Source: Solibacteraceae bacterium (lineage in GTDB: Bacteria > Acidobacteriota > Terriglobia > Bryobacterales > Bryobacteraceae). From it: a stretch of DNA of 64,000 bases. How positions within the stretch are numbered: position 1 is the first letter of the stretch; each line of letters begins with the position of its first letter. Positions 19,637 through 27,945 of this stretch are shown here, one piece after another. The stretch spans positions 1 through 64,000 of the forward strand of contig JALSRK010000008.1 in assembly GCA_026984795.1 (NCBI GenBank), given 5' to 3'. A model generated the notes under the pieces. It was not told the DNA's origin. It saw only the letters and a program-made list of their open reading frames with translations, and did not search any database. The position numbers were made by a program, and so were the translations under genes.

Positions 19637-21145
19637 ATGGCAGAGCTGAGCCGCAGAGAGTTTCTCGGCGCGGGCGCCGGCGCTCTGTCAAGTGCGGCCG
19701 CCCTGCCGATGCGCGGTGCTTCGCGGAAACCCAATGTGCTGGTCATCTACACTGACGAGCACTCCTGGTGGACGCTGGGCGTCTACGGGAGCCGCCTGGT
19801 GGGGACGCCCAACATCGACCGCATCGGCCGGGAGGGCGCAGTGTTCCGCAACTACTTCGTCAACAGCGCCGTGTGCACGCCCTCGCGCGGCTGTTTCATC
19901 ACCGGCCGCTATCCCCACGCTCACGGGGCGTACCGCAACAACATCGAGCTGAACCGCAACGAGGTGACGCTGGCGCACATGTTCGCCCGGGCCGGTTACG
20001 AGACCGGCATGGCGGGCAAGTGGCACCTGGACGGCGAGCCGCGGCCAGGGTGGATGACGCCGGCGCGCTCGATGGGGTTCGCCGACTGCAAGTGGATGTA
20101 CAACCGGGGCCATTGGAAGCGGATCATCGAGCGCCCCTGCGGGTGGCCCCAGAACCGCTCGCGGGCCCGGATCGGCCGGCAACTGGTCCAGCCGCGGCTG
20201 CCCGACGGCATGCCGGACATCGACTACGACGTGAACGCCCCGGGCCGTTACTTCACCGACTGGCTGACCGACAAGGCCATCGAGTTTTGCACGAAGAAGC
20301 GGGACAAGCCGTTCTTCTACTACTTCAGCATCCCCGATCCCCACACGCCGTTCAGCGTCGGGCCGCCCTACGACACCATGTACCCGCCCGAGGAGATGCC
20401 GGTCCCGGCCACGCTGTATGAGGAGAACTTACCGGACTGGGCCGCCGAAGCGCGGGACCGGCTCGTCCGGCGGGAGGGCTGCGCGTCCTGGCGCGACCCG
20501 AAGCGGGCCGAGATCCTGCGGCGCCGCAAGGCCCAGTATTGCGGCATGGTGAAGTGCATCGACGACAACGTGGGCCGGCTGCTCCGAGCGCTGGAAGCCG
20601 ACGGCAAGCTCGACGACACGCTGATCCTCTTCAGCTCCGACCACGGCCAGTACATGGGCGAGCACGGGCTCTATTTCAAGAACCAGCTCTACGAGACGGC
20701 CCACCGGGTAGCGCTCTTGATGCGGCTGCCGGGCGCGATCCGGCCGGGTACGGTCATCGAGGAATGCGTCGGCTCGGTGGACGTGCAGCCGACGATATTG
20801 GGGCTGCTGGGCCTCGAGAAAAGCGGCCGGGAGCAGGGCCGGGACGCTTCAGCGCTGCTGCGCCGGCAGCGGATCGAGTGGAAGAACGAGGTCTGGATCC
20901 ACCACAGCAGTCTGGAACGGGCCGGCGTCTTCACCCCGGAGTGGGAGTTCGCGCTGATCAAGGGTCACGACACGATCCTTTTTGACCGGCGCAACGATCC
21001 CGACCAGGTGCACAACCTGGCGCGGAACCCGCGGTACCGGCGGACAGTAGAAGAGCTGACGGCCCGGGTGATCGAACACAACCGCGAGGTCGATTCCCCC
21101 GCATTGCGCTGGTTGGCGAGGCTGGAGCCGTCCGGGAACGGCTGA
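19637..21145 (+). CDS. Tat-exported sulfatase (Cys-type)
   Basis: A 502-aa type I sulfatase. The N-terminus has a twin-arginine signal (SRREFLGAG), so it is exported folded. The catalytic motif CTPSRG has its Cys at residue 80, the site of formylglycine conversion. Metal-binding Asp residues are visible in IYTDEHS near 38-43 and in FSSDHGQYMGEHG. It probably releases sulfate from polysaccharides or other sulfate esters; the substrate is unknown. A separate formylglycine-generating enzyme is required. The FGE-like domain at 50-52 kb appears to lack catalytic cysteines, so the maturase is probably elsewhere. Confidence 0.9.
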   Translation: MAELSRREFLGAGAGALSSAAALPMRGASRKPNVLVIYTDEHSWWTLGVYGSRLVGTPNIDRIGREGAVFRNYFVNSAVCTPSRGCFITGRYPHAHGAYRNNIELNRNEVTLAHMFARAGYETGMAGKWHLDGEPRPGWMTPARSMGFADCKWMYNRGHWKRIIERPCGWPQNRSRARIGRQLVQPRLPDGMPDIDYDVNAPGRYFTDWLTDKAIEFCTKKRDKPFFYYFSIPDPHTPFSVGPPYDTMYPPEEMPVPATLYEENLPDWAAEARDRLVRREGCASWRDPKRAEILRRRKAQYCGMVKCIDDNVGRLLRALEADGKLDDTLILFSSDHGQYMGEHGLYFKNQLYETAHRVALLMRLPGAIRPGTVIEECVGSVDVQPTILGLLGLEKSGREQGRDASALLRRQRIEWKNEVWIHHSSLERAGVFTPEWEFALIKGHDTILFDRRNDPDQVHNLARNPRYRRTVEELTARVIEHNREVDSPALRWLARLEPSGNG

Positions 21146-21174
21146 TAGGCCGGGGGCGGAGGGCGGAGGCTCGT

Positions 21175-21666
21175 CTAGGTGCTCCCGGAGGCCGCCTGCC
21201 GCCGGACGGCGATCCGCACCACCTTCGGGCGCACCAGACGCTCGAAGTCCCGGTACTCCATCCGGATCAGCTCTGTGTGCGAGCCGGCGTTGAAGGCGAT
21301 TTCTTCATCCCGGGCCAACTCCTCGGCCACGTAAACGTCCATGCCGTAGAGATTGCCGAACGGCGGCATCGCTCCGGTTTCGCATTCCGGGAACTTCTCC
21401 TGGAACTCGGCTTCGGTGGCCAGCCGCACCGAGGAGGCGCCCGAGGCCTGTTGGAGCAGGTCGAAGTCGATCTGGCAGGAGGCCGGCAGGACGGCCATGG
21501 CCAGGTCGCCGTCGAGGACGACCATGACGACCTTCGCCAGCTCCTTACCCTTGATGTGAGCGCTGGCGGCCACCTCCTGCGCAGTGTAAGCGCGGGAATG
21601 GGTGATGGTGATGTACTTCACCTCGTTCGCATCGAGAAATTCCTTGAGCTTTCTGGCCGGCATCAT
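21175..21666 (-). CDS. YbaK/ProX-type aminoacyl-tRNA deacylase domain protein
   Basis: A 163-aa single-domain protein of the YbaK/INS family, which hydrolyses mischarged aminoacyl-tRNAs in trans. Visible family features are HSRAYTAQEVAASAHIKGKELAKVV at the N-terminus (two adjoining stretches), the AMAVLPAS strand, and the PPFGNLYGMDVYVAEEL segment that shapes the pocket. Two adjacent ATG codons begin the frame. It converges on the sulfatase gene. The amino acid edited cannot be told from sequence alone. A YeaK-like or general YbaK-like assignment is safe. Confidence 0.82.
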   Translation of the reverse strand: MMPARKLKEFLDANEVKYITITHSRAYTAQEVAASAHIKGKELAKVVMVVLDGDLAMAVLPASCQIDFDLLQQASGASSVRLATEAEFQEKFPECETGAMPPFGNLYGMDVYVAEELARDEEIAFNAGSHTELIRMEYRDFERLVRPKVVRIAVRRQAASGST

Positions 21667-21819
21667 GCCCTCCCTGGCTGCCGGTCCGTGCTGGGGAACC
21701 CCAGCCCCGAACCGGCCGGTTCCGTGCTGCCCTCATGGTAAACCCCCAGCCGGGCGATGGAAAGAGGAATCGGCGCTCTTGCCGGCGCATTCCCCGGCGC
21801 GGAACCAGCCGACATCCAA

Positions 21820-21825
21820 TACAAT
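21820..21825 (+). promoter_or_regulatory. Putative -10 giving a leaderless transcript
   Basis: TACAAT lies 6 bp before the ATG at 21832, so transcription is predicted to start at or next to the start codon. No ribosome site precedes this ATG, which fits leaderless translation. No convincing -35 is visible. Confidence 0.35.
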
Positions 21826-21831
21826 AACGGC

Positions 21832-24630
21832 ATGCTCGGAAGACTTCTTGCGCTCTTGCTCACTTGGGCGGCCCTGGCGGCAGCCGCCGAACCGATGGCG
21901 TTCCGGATCGTCTTCGGAGACCGCCGGGACCGGCCCGCAGACTACTCCGGCTCGATTCAGCTCACTGCCGGGAAGGTGGAGCGGATCGAGCCGTGGCGCT
22001 TTCTGAAAGGCGACAGCGTGGAGGGCGCGCGCCGCTGGAAGCTGGTACTCAAGCGCCGGCCGTTCGAGAACCAGCCGGACAAACCGCGCCGGATGATGGC
22101 CGATCCCCGGGTGGTGAACGTCGTCCCGGCCGGGGTGGTGGTCACGGTGAACGCTCCGGCGACGGCCACGGCTCGGGTGCGAACCGCGCAAGGGTCCTTC
22201 GAGATCCCATTGGCCGCGCTGCGCACCCGCCACCGGCTGCGATTTCTGGACGAGGACGTCGTCGTCGAGCGGGCGCCGCTGGCCGAGCAGGTCTCGGCGC
22301 CGTCGGCGGCTGAGCCGCCCGAGCAGTTCGACTACCCGTCGCTGGCCGTTGGCGCCGGCGGCGAGATGTGGGTCGCCTGGCAGGGCTATCGCAACCTGGG
22401 AGAACACGTCTACGTGCGGCGCTTCGACGGCTCTGCCTGGGGGGAAGTGGAACGGCTGACCGAGAAGAAGGGCGACATATTTCGCACCGGCGTCGGAATC
22501 GACGGCAAGAAGCGCATCTGGGTGGTCTGGAGCGAGCGCCGGGCAGGCACCTGGCACCTTTACGCAAAGCGCCGCGACGGTGAGCGCTGGGGCGGAAGGG
22601 TACAGATCACCCGGGCCCACGGACCGAATATCTTCCACCGCCTGGTGGCCGGGCGCAACGGGGATCTCCACTTGGTCTGGATGGGCCATGAGGGCGGGCA
22701 ATCTTATGTCTATTGGAGCCGCCTGGACGGTGACGAGTGGACGGCGCCGAAACGCATCAGCGGCCCCAGCGCCTGGAATCCCGAGGCGGCGGCGGATTCG
22801 GCGGGGAACCTCTGGGTGGTTTGGGACAGTTATCGGACGGGCAACTATGATGTCTTCCTGCGGCGCGTCGGCCGGGACGGCGCGCTCGGAGAAGAGATCC
22901 AGGTGACGAAGTCCTCACTGTTCCAGGCGCATCCCACGGTGGCCGTGGACGGCCAAGACCGTGTCTGGGTGGCCTGGCACGAATCGGGCGCCAACTGGGG
23001 CAAGGACTGGACCCACGAAGATCCCGAGCGAGGCACCGTCCTCTACGCGGACCGCCGGCCGAAGGTGGCCGTCTACGAGAATGGGCGGTGGCGGCAACCG
23101 GCGACCGACCTCATTTCCGCCGTACCCTTGCGTTATCGGCGCTATGTCCAGTACCCGCGCCTGGCGGCGGACGCCCGGGGGCGGATCTGGTGTGCGCTGC
23201 AGCTCCGCACCTCGTCGGCCCACAACCGCGGCGACTACTGGGCTTTCGACGGTCGATGGGAGTTCTATCTGACGACTCTGGATGGGGACCGGTGGCGTCC
23301 GGCGATGCCGCTGCCGCACTCCAGTTCCCGGCCGGAAGGGACTATCCTTGCGCTCCCCGATGGCTCCGGGGTCCGACTGGTTTGGGCGAACGACAACCGG
23401 CCCCTGTTCGCCAAGGCCTTCTACGCCCGGATTCCGACGCGGTACGAGATCTGGAGCGCCGCCTTCTCGGAAGCCGGTCCGGCTCCGAAGATCCAGCTCG
23501 AGGATTTCACCGAGCGCAACGTCGACATCCGGCCCGTACACCCCGCAGAGAAGGCTGACGTCGAGCGGATCCGCAGCTACCGGCTCACCTACAACGGCCG
23601 CACCCTGCGGATTCTGCGCGGCGACTTCCACCGGCACACGGAGATCTCCTCCGACGGCGCCGGCGACGGTTCGCTCGAGGACTACTTCCGCTACATGATC
23701 GACGCCGCGGCTATGGACACCGGCATCGTGGGCGACCACAACGCCGGCAACAACGACGAGTATTGCTGGTGGCGGACCGAGAAGGCGGCGGACCTGTTCT
23801 TGATTCCGGGCCGTTATACGCCGATGTTCGGCTACGAGCGCAGCCCGAGCTATCCCAACGGCCACCGCAACGTCGTCTTCGCCCAGCGCGGGGTGAGGAC
23901 GCTGCCGATCTCGCCCGAGGAGATGCATGGAAAGATCCGCTCCGGGCCGATCCTCTATCCTTACCTGCACAAGTACAACGGCATCGCCATGGTCCACTCT
24001 TCGGCGACGGACCAGGGCACCGACTGGGGAGACAACGATCCCGAGGTGGAGCCGCTGGTCGAGCTCTACCAGGGGTATCATGCCAGTTACGAGTACGAGG
24101 GTGCGCCGCGGGCCGAATCGGACAACCTGCGGGTGATGGTCCACGGGCGGTACCGGCCGGCCGGCTTCTGGTGGGAGGCTCTCAAGAAAGGCTACAAGCT
24201 GGGGGTACAGGCCAGCTCGGACCACATCTCCACCCATGCCTCCTACACGCTCATCTATTCGCCCGGCACGGCGCGCAAGGAGATCCTGGAGAGCATGCGG
24301 GCGCGCCACGCCTACGCCGCCACCGACAACATCGTCGTCGACTTCCGGGCCGAGGCCCCCGACGGGAAGGTCTACATCATGGGCGACGCCTTTCGCTCGG
24401 AGAGTGCGCCGCTCCTCAAATTCAAGATCCTCGGCACCGACGTGATCATGAAGGTGGACCTGATCAAGGACCAGAAGTTCGTCTACCACTCCGAGCCGAA
24501 CAGCCGGACGGTGGAGTTCACTTTCCGCGACGAGAAGCCGGAGAAGCGCGAGAGCTACTACTACGTCCGGATCCAGCAGCGGGACCGCAACCTGGCCTGG
24601 TCCAGCCCCATCTGGGTGGACTACCGGTGA
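21832..24630 (+). CDS. Secreted beta-propeller plus PHP-type (DUF3604-like) metal-dependent protein
   Basis: A 932-aa secreted protein. A signal peptide (about 1-18) is followed by an N-terminal domain, then repeated WVVW/WVAW blade motifs (about 160-540) that look like a BNR-type beta-propeller. The C-terminal third (about 595-930) is a PHP-like phosphoesterase region with GDFHRHTEISSDG, GIVGDHN and QASSDHISTH, supplying the His/Asp clusters that would bind metals; this resembles DUF3604. The likely role is extracellular hydrolysis, but the substrate is unknown. The ATG at 21832 places the signal peptide at the N-terminus; the frame is open 75 bp further upstream without such a peptide. A small HTH gene follows after 38 bp. 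Confidence 0.72.
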   Translation: MLGRLLALLLTWAALAAAAEPMAFRIVFGDRRDRPADYSGSIQLTAGKVERIEPWRFLKGDSVEGARRWKLVLKRRPFENQPDKPRRMMADPRVVNVVPAGVVVTVNAPATATARVRTAQGSFEIPLAALRTRHRLRFLDEDVVVERAPLAEQVSAPSAAEPPEQFDYPSLAVGAGGEMWVAWQGYRNLGEHVYVRRFDGSAWGEVERLTEKKGDIFRTGVGIDGKKRIWVVWSERRAGTWHLYAKRRDGERWGGRVQITRAHGPNIFHRLVAGRNGDLHLVWMGHEGGQSYVYWSRLDGDEWTAPKRISGPSAWNPEAAADSAGNLWVVWDSYRTGNYDVFLRRVGRDGALGEEIQVTKSSLFQAHPTVAVDGQDRVWVAWHESGANWGKDWTHEDPERGTVLYADRRPKVAVYENGRWRQPATDLISAVPLRYRRYVQYPRLAADARGRIWCALQLRTSSAHNRGDYWAFDGRWEFYLTTLDGDRWRPAMPLPHSSSRPEGTILALPDGSGVRLVWANDNRPLFAKAFYARIPTRYEIWSAAFSEAGPAPKIQLEDFTERNVDIRPVHPAEKADVERIRSYRLTYNGRTLRILRGDFHRHTEISSDGAGDGSLEDYFRYMIDAAAMDTGIVGDHNAGNNDEYCWWRTEKAADLFLIPGRYTPMFGYERSPSYPNGHRNVVFAQRGVRTLPISPEEMHGKIRSGPILYPYLHKYNGIAMVHSSATDQGTDWGDNDPEVEPLVELYQGYHASYEYEGAPRAESDNLRVMVHGRYRPAGFWWEALKKGYKLGVQASSDHISTHASYTLIYSPGTARKEILESMRARHAYAATDNIVVDFRAEAPDGKVYIMGDAFRSESAPLLKFKILGTDVIMKVDLIKDQKFVYHSEPNSRTVEFTFRDEKPEKRESYYYVRIQQRDRNLAWSSPIWVDYR

Positions 24631-24668
24631 GAGGGCGCGAGCAAGGCCGTCAGGCCGAAGAGAGGAGT

Positions 24669-24956
24669 ATGAAGACGCGGCACGAGAGCTTGATGCGGGA
24701 TCCGGAGTACCGGCGGCTGTACGCCGTCGAAGGTCTGGTCACGGACGCCGCCGAGTTCGTATCGCAGCTCATGGAGGAACAGGGCGTCAACAAGGCCGAA
24801 TTGGCCCGGCGGCTGGACAAGTCGCGGGCCTGGGTGACGCGCCTGTTGAGCGGCAACGCCGACATGACGATGCGAACGTTTGCCGAGCTGGTTTACGCGC
24901 TCGGCGCCGAGGCGCAGATCACGCGGCGAAAAGGGGCTGTCGCGGAGGGCCGGTGA
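24669..24956 (+). CDS. Small XRE-family HTH protein, antitoxin-like
   Basis: A 95-aa DNA-binding protein. The helix-turn-helix lies at about 40-60 (KAELARRLDKSRAWVTRLLSG, read as two adjoining stretches). The pattern matches HigA/Xre antitoxin-type repressors. A GAGGAG ribosome site sits 2-3 bp before the ATG, which fixes a start that is easily lost inside a longer open frame. It lies 38 bp downstream of the propeller/PHP gene and no toxin gene of usual size is adjacent, so it may be a solitary regulator. Confidence 0.78.
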   Translation: MKTRHESLMRDPEYRRLYAVEGLVTDAAEFVSQLMEEQGVNKAELARRLDKSRAWVTRLLSGNADMTMRTFAELVYALGAEAQITRRKGAVAEGR

Positions 24957-25044
24957 CCCACGAATCCGACTCTCGATAACGGTTCTAGCGGCTGGATCCC
25001 GCTGCTTGCAATGCTGCGGCTCCAGCTCACGGGGATCGTCTATC

Positions 25045-27237
25045 ATGATCCCTGTGACCCGTATCGGACGATTCGCCGCGCTCGCACTCGTCGCCGCCGC
25101 CTGCCAGGCGCAGACCTGGACCCTGGAACGGCTCTACACGCGGCCCTACATCTGGGGGACCGCGCCGCAGTCGCCCACCTGGGCCAAAGAAGCCCATACG
25201 CTGGTCTTCCGCTGGAACTCCGACGGCGGGCGCTTCATGGATCTGTTCGCCTATCACGCTGACGAGCAGCGCCTGGTCCGGCTCACCGATCTCGAGGAGT
25301 TCGACGACAAGCTGCTCTACACGAAAGCGGAAAAGGACGAGCGCCGGAGGGTGCACCTGCCGCCGAAGGAAGGGATCCGCTCCTTCGATGTTTCCCGCGA
25401 CGGCAAGGAGGTCGCGTTCGCTTACCGCGGCGAGCTGTTCCTCGTCCCGACGGACGGCGGCGCCGAGCCCTTCCGGCTCACCCGGACCAAGGCCGCCGAG
25501 GAAGCGCCGAAGTTCTCCCCGGACGGCAAGCACCTCTTTTCGATCCGCGGCGGCCAGGTGGTAAGGCAGGATCTGGCCACGGGGCAGTTGTGGCAGGTGA
25601 CCGACATCGAAAAGCCCGAGGCGCTCACCGGCTTCTGGGTGGCGCCGGACGGAAAGCGCATCGCCTACCGGGTGCGCCGGGGCAAGATCCGGCAGATGCC
25701 GCTGCCGAACTACTCGGGGCGCTTCGTCACCGCCGACATGTTCCCGCGGACGGTGGCCGGCGACGAGATGCCGGCCAGCGCGATCTACGTGACCGACGTG
25801 CGGGGCCGCGATCGCGTCCGTGTGGATCTCGGCGAGTGGAAAGGCAAGGGCTGGGTGTCGGAGCCGGTCTGGTCCGAGGACTCCTCGAAGCTGGCCGTGC
25901 GGCTGATCGACGCCTCGATGAAGAAGCTCGAGATCCGGGTGGCGGATCCGTTGACCGGCAAGTCGAAGGCGGTCTGGAAGGAAGAAGACCAGCGTTGGGT
26001 GCGCTGGAACGAGTTCGGCTGGTCGCCGGATTCCCAGCGCCTCTGGATCGTGAGCGAGAAGGACGGCTGGGCGCATCTTTATACGGTCCCGGCCGAAGGC
26101 GGCGAGCCGGTGCAGGTGACGCGGGGCGAGTGGGAGGTACGGCCGGAGTGGCTGAGCTTCGACAGGACGCACGAGCCGCAGTGGATCGGCGAATACATCT
26201 ACTACCACTCCACCGAGGAGGGGACCAATGAACGGCACTTCTACCGCATCCGGCCGGACGGCACGGGAAAGGAGCGGCTCTCGCGGCGCGAGGGCGTCAA
26301 CTGCGGCGTCGTTTCCGAAGACGGCCGCTACATCGCCTGGCAAATCGCCGACCTGGAGAGTCCCGCGGATCTCTACGTCGGCGAACGCCGCGTCACCCGG
26401 CGCGTCAAGCCCGAGTTCGCGGAATATCCGTGGCCGCGGACGCGCTTCGTGAGCTTCCCCTCGCGCGGCGACAAGCGTATGGTGGCGGCGAAGATGCTGC
26501 TCCCGCCGGGCTACGATCCGGACCGCAAGGACGGCAAGAAGTGGCCGGCCGTCTTTTTCATCCACGGGGCCGGCTACGCCACCAGCGTCCTGAAGCAATG
26601 GGGCAGCTACCAGGAGCAGCGCTACGTGTTCAACTCCTACCTGGCCAACCGGGGCTACGTGATCATGGACGTGGACTACCGCGGCAGCAGCGGCTACGGG
26701 CGCGAGTGGCGCACGGGCATCTATCTGCACATGGGCGGCAAGGATCTCGAAGACGTCCTCGGGGCGGTGGACTACCTGCGGAGCCTGGGCAACATCGACA
26801 TGGAGCGGATCGGGATCTGGGGCGTCAGCTACGGCGGCTTCATGACGAACATGGCGATGTTCCTGGCTCCGGACGCCTTCCGGGCCGGCTCGTCCTGGGC
26901 GTCGGTGAACGACTGGGAGAACTACAACGCCTACTACACCGGGCAGCGCCTGAACACTCCGGCGCGCAACCCGGAAGCCTTCCGCCGCAGCTCGCCCATC
27001 ACCTTCTCGCGCAAGCTGAAGGGCCATCTGCTCATTGTCCACGGCATGGTGGACAACAACGTGCTGTTCCAGGACGCCGTGCAGCTCGCCGAGAAGCTGA
27101 TCAAGGAGGGCAAACCGTTCGGCCAGGCCTATTACCCGGAGGAAAGCCACGCCTTCGTGCGCGACGAGAGCTGGATCGACGCCTGCCGCCGCACGGCGGA
27201 GTGGTTCGACCGGTATTTGAAGGGCGGCGGGCAGTAG
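25045..27237 (+). CDS. S9 family peptidase (dipeptidyl-peptidase IV-like)
   Basis: A 730-aa exported serine peptidase. The N-terminal signal (about 1-23) contains VAAACQAQ, which could be cleaved by signal peptidase I or, less likely, serve as a weak lipobox. A DPP4-type beta-propeller follows (about 60-460), then the alpha/beta-hydrolase domain. The catalytic triad is visible: Ser about 595 in GVSYGGFM, Asp about 670 in HGMVDNNV and His about 702 in EESHAFV. It would release short peptides from oligopeptides in the periplasm. The ATG at 25045 is chosen because the signal peptide starts there. Confidence 0.9.
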   Translation: MIPVTRIGRFAALALVAAACQAQTWTLERLYTRPYIWGTAPQSPTWAKEAHTLVFRWNSDGGRFMDLFAYHADEQRLVRLTDLEEFDDKLLYTKAEKDERRRVHLPPKEGIRSFDVSRDGKEVAFAYRGELFLVPTDGGAEPFRLTRTKAAEEAPKFSPDGKHLFSIRGGQVVRQDLATGQLWQVTDIEKPEALTGFWVAPDGKRIAYRVRRGKIRQMPLPNYSGRFVTADMFPRTVAGDEMPASAIYVTDVRGRDRVRVDLGEWKGKGWVSEPVWSEDSSKLAVRLIDASMKKLEIRVADPLTGKSKAVWKEEDQRWVRWNEFGWSPDSQRLWIVSEKDGWAHLYTVPAEGGEPVQVTRGEWEVRPEWLSFDRTHEPQWIGEYIYYHSTEEGTNERHFYRIRPDGTGKERLSRREGVNCGVVSEDGRYIAWQIADLESPADLYVGERRVTRRVKPEFAEYPWPRTRFVSFPSRGDKRMVAAKMLLPPGYDPDRKDGKKWPAVFFIHGAGYATSVLKQWGSYQEQRYVFNSYLANRGYVIMDVDYRGSSGYGREWRTGIYLHMGGKDLEDVLGAVDYLRSLGNIDMERIGIWGVSYGGFMTNMAMFLAPDAFRAGSSWASVNDWENYNAYYTGQRLNTPARNPEAFRRSSPITFSRKLKGHLLIVHGMVDNNVLFQDAVQLAEKLIKEGKPFGQAYYPEESHAFVRDESWIDACRRTAEWFDRYLKGGGQ

Positions 27238-27294
27238 CGCGGCGGCGCCCCCCGCATATGAGATAGGCTACTGTTTGACCCGGGCGACCGCGCC

Positions 27295-27933
27295 ATGAAG
27301 CTGCCGCCGTTCTATCCCATCCTGGACACCGGAGTGCTGGAGCGCCGGGGCTGCGGCCTGGTGGAAGCAGCCGAGGCGATCGTCGAAGCCGGCGCGCGGA
27401 TCCTCCAATTCCGGCACAAAGGCCCGTTCTCGCGGCGGATCTTCGCCGCTGCCGAGCAGGTAGCCGAACTGTGCCGCGAAAGGGGCGTCCTGTTCGTCGT
27501 GGACGACCGGGCTGACGTGGCGAAGCTCCTCGAAGCCGGCGTCCACCTGGGCCAGGAGGACCTGCCTCCGGCGGCGGCGCGGCGGATTCTGGGCGAGGGC
27601 GCCGTCGTCGGCTTCTCCACGCACAACCGGGCTCAGCTCGAGGCGGCCGCCGGGGAGCCCGTCGATTACGTGGCCCTCGGGCCGATCTTCACCACCCAGA
27701 CGAAGGAGCGCCCGGACCCGGTGGTGGGGCTCGACGGCCTGCACGCCCTGCGGCCGCTGACGGAGCGGCCCCTGGTAGCCATCGGCGGCATCACGCGGGC
27801 GGCGGCGAAGCAGGTGCTCGCCGCCGGATCCGACTCGGTGGCGGTGATCAGCGATCTGTATCCAGACGAGTGCACGCCGGAGACGATCCGCGCCCGGACG
27901 CGGGAATGGCTCGCGGCGCTGGAAGAGCAATGA
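27295..27933 (+). CDS. thiE: Thiamine-phosphate synthase
   Basis: A 212-aa TIM-barrel enzyme joining hydroxymethylpyrimidine diphosphate and carboxy-thiazole phosphate to make thiamine phosphate. Expected features are the phosphate-binding QFRHKG strand near 36-41, VDDRADVAKLLEAGVHLGQEDL (several adjoining stretches, with the metal-binding Asp), ALGPIFTTQTK and the GGI turn (VAIGGITRAAAKQVLAAG). An amino-acid permease gene starts 12 bp downstream, so they are probably cotranscribed. No TPP riboswitch was recognised in the 57 bp upstream. The other thiamine genes are not in the window. Confidence 0.9.
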   Translation: MKLPPFYPILDTGVLERRGCGLVEAAEAIVEAGARILQFRHKGPFSRRIFAAAEQVAELCRERGVLFVVDDRADVAKLLEAGVHLGQEDLPPAAARRILGEGAVVGFSTHNRAQLEAAAGEPVDYVALGPIFTTQTKERPDPVVGLDGLHALRPLTERPLVAIGGITRAAAKQVLAAGSDSVAVISDLYPDECTPETIRARTREWLAALEEQ

Positions 27934-27945
27934 GGGGACGCGCCA

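Noticed and set aside
22915-24489. A long minus-strand frame over the propeller/PHP gene
   Set aside because: No recognisable domains; the plus-strand protein has a signal peptide and clear motifs throughout.
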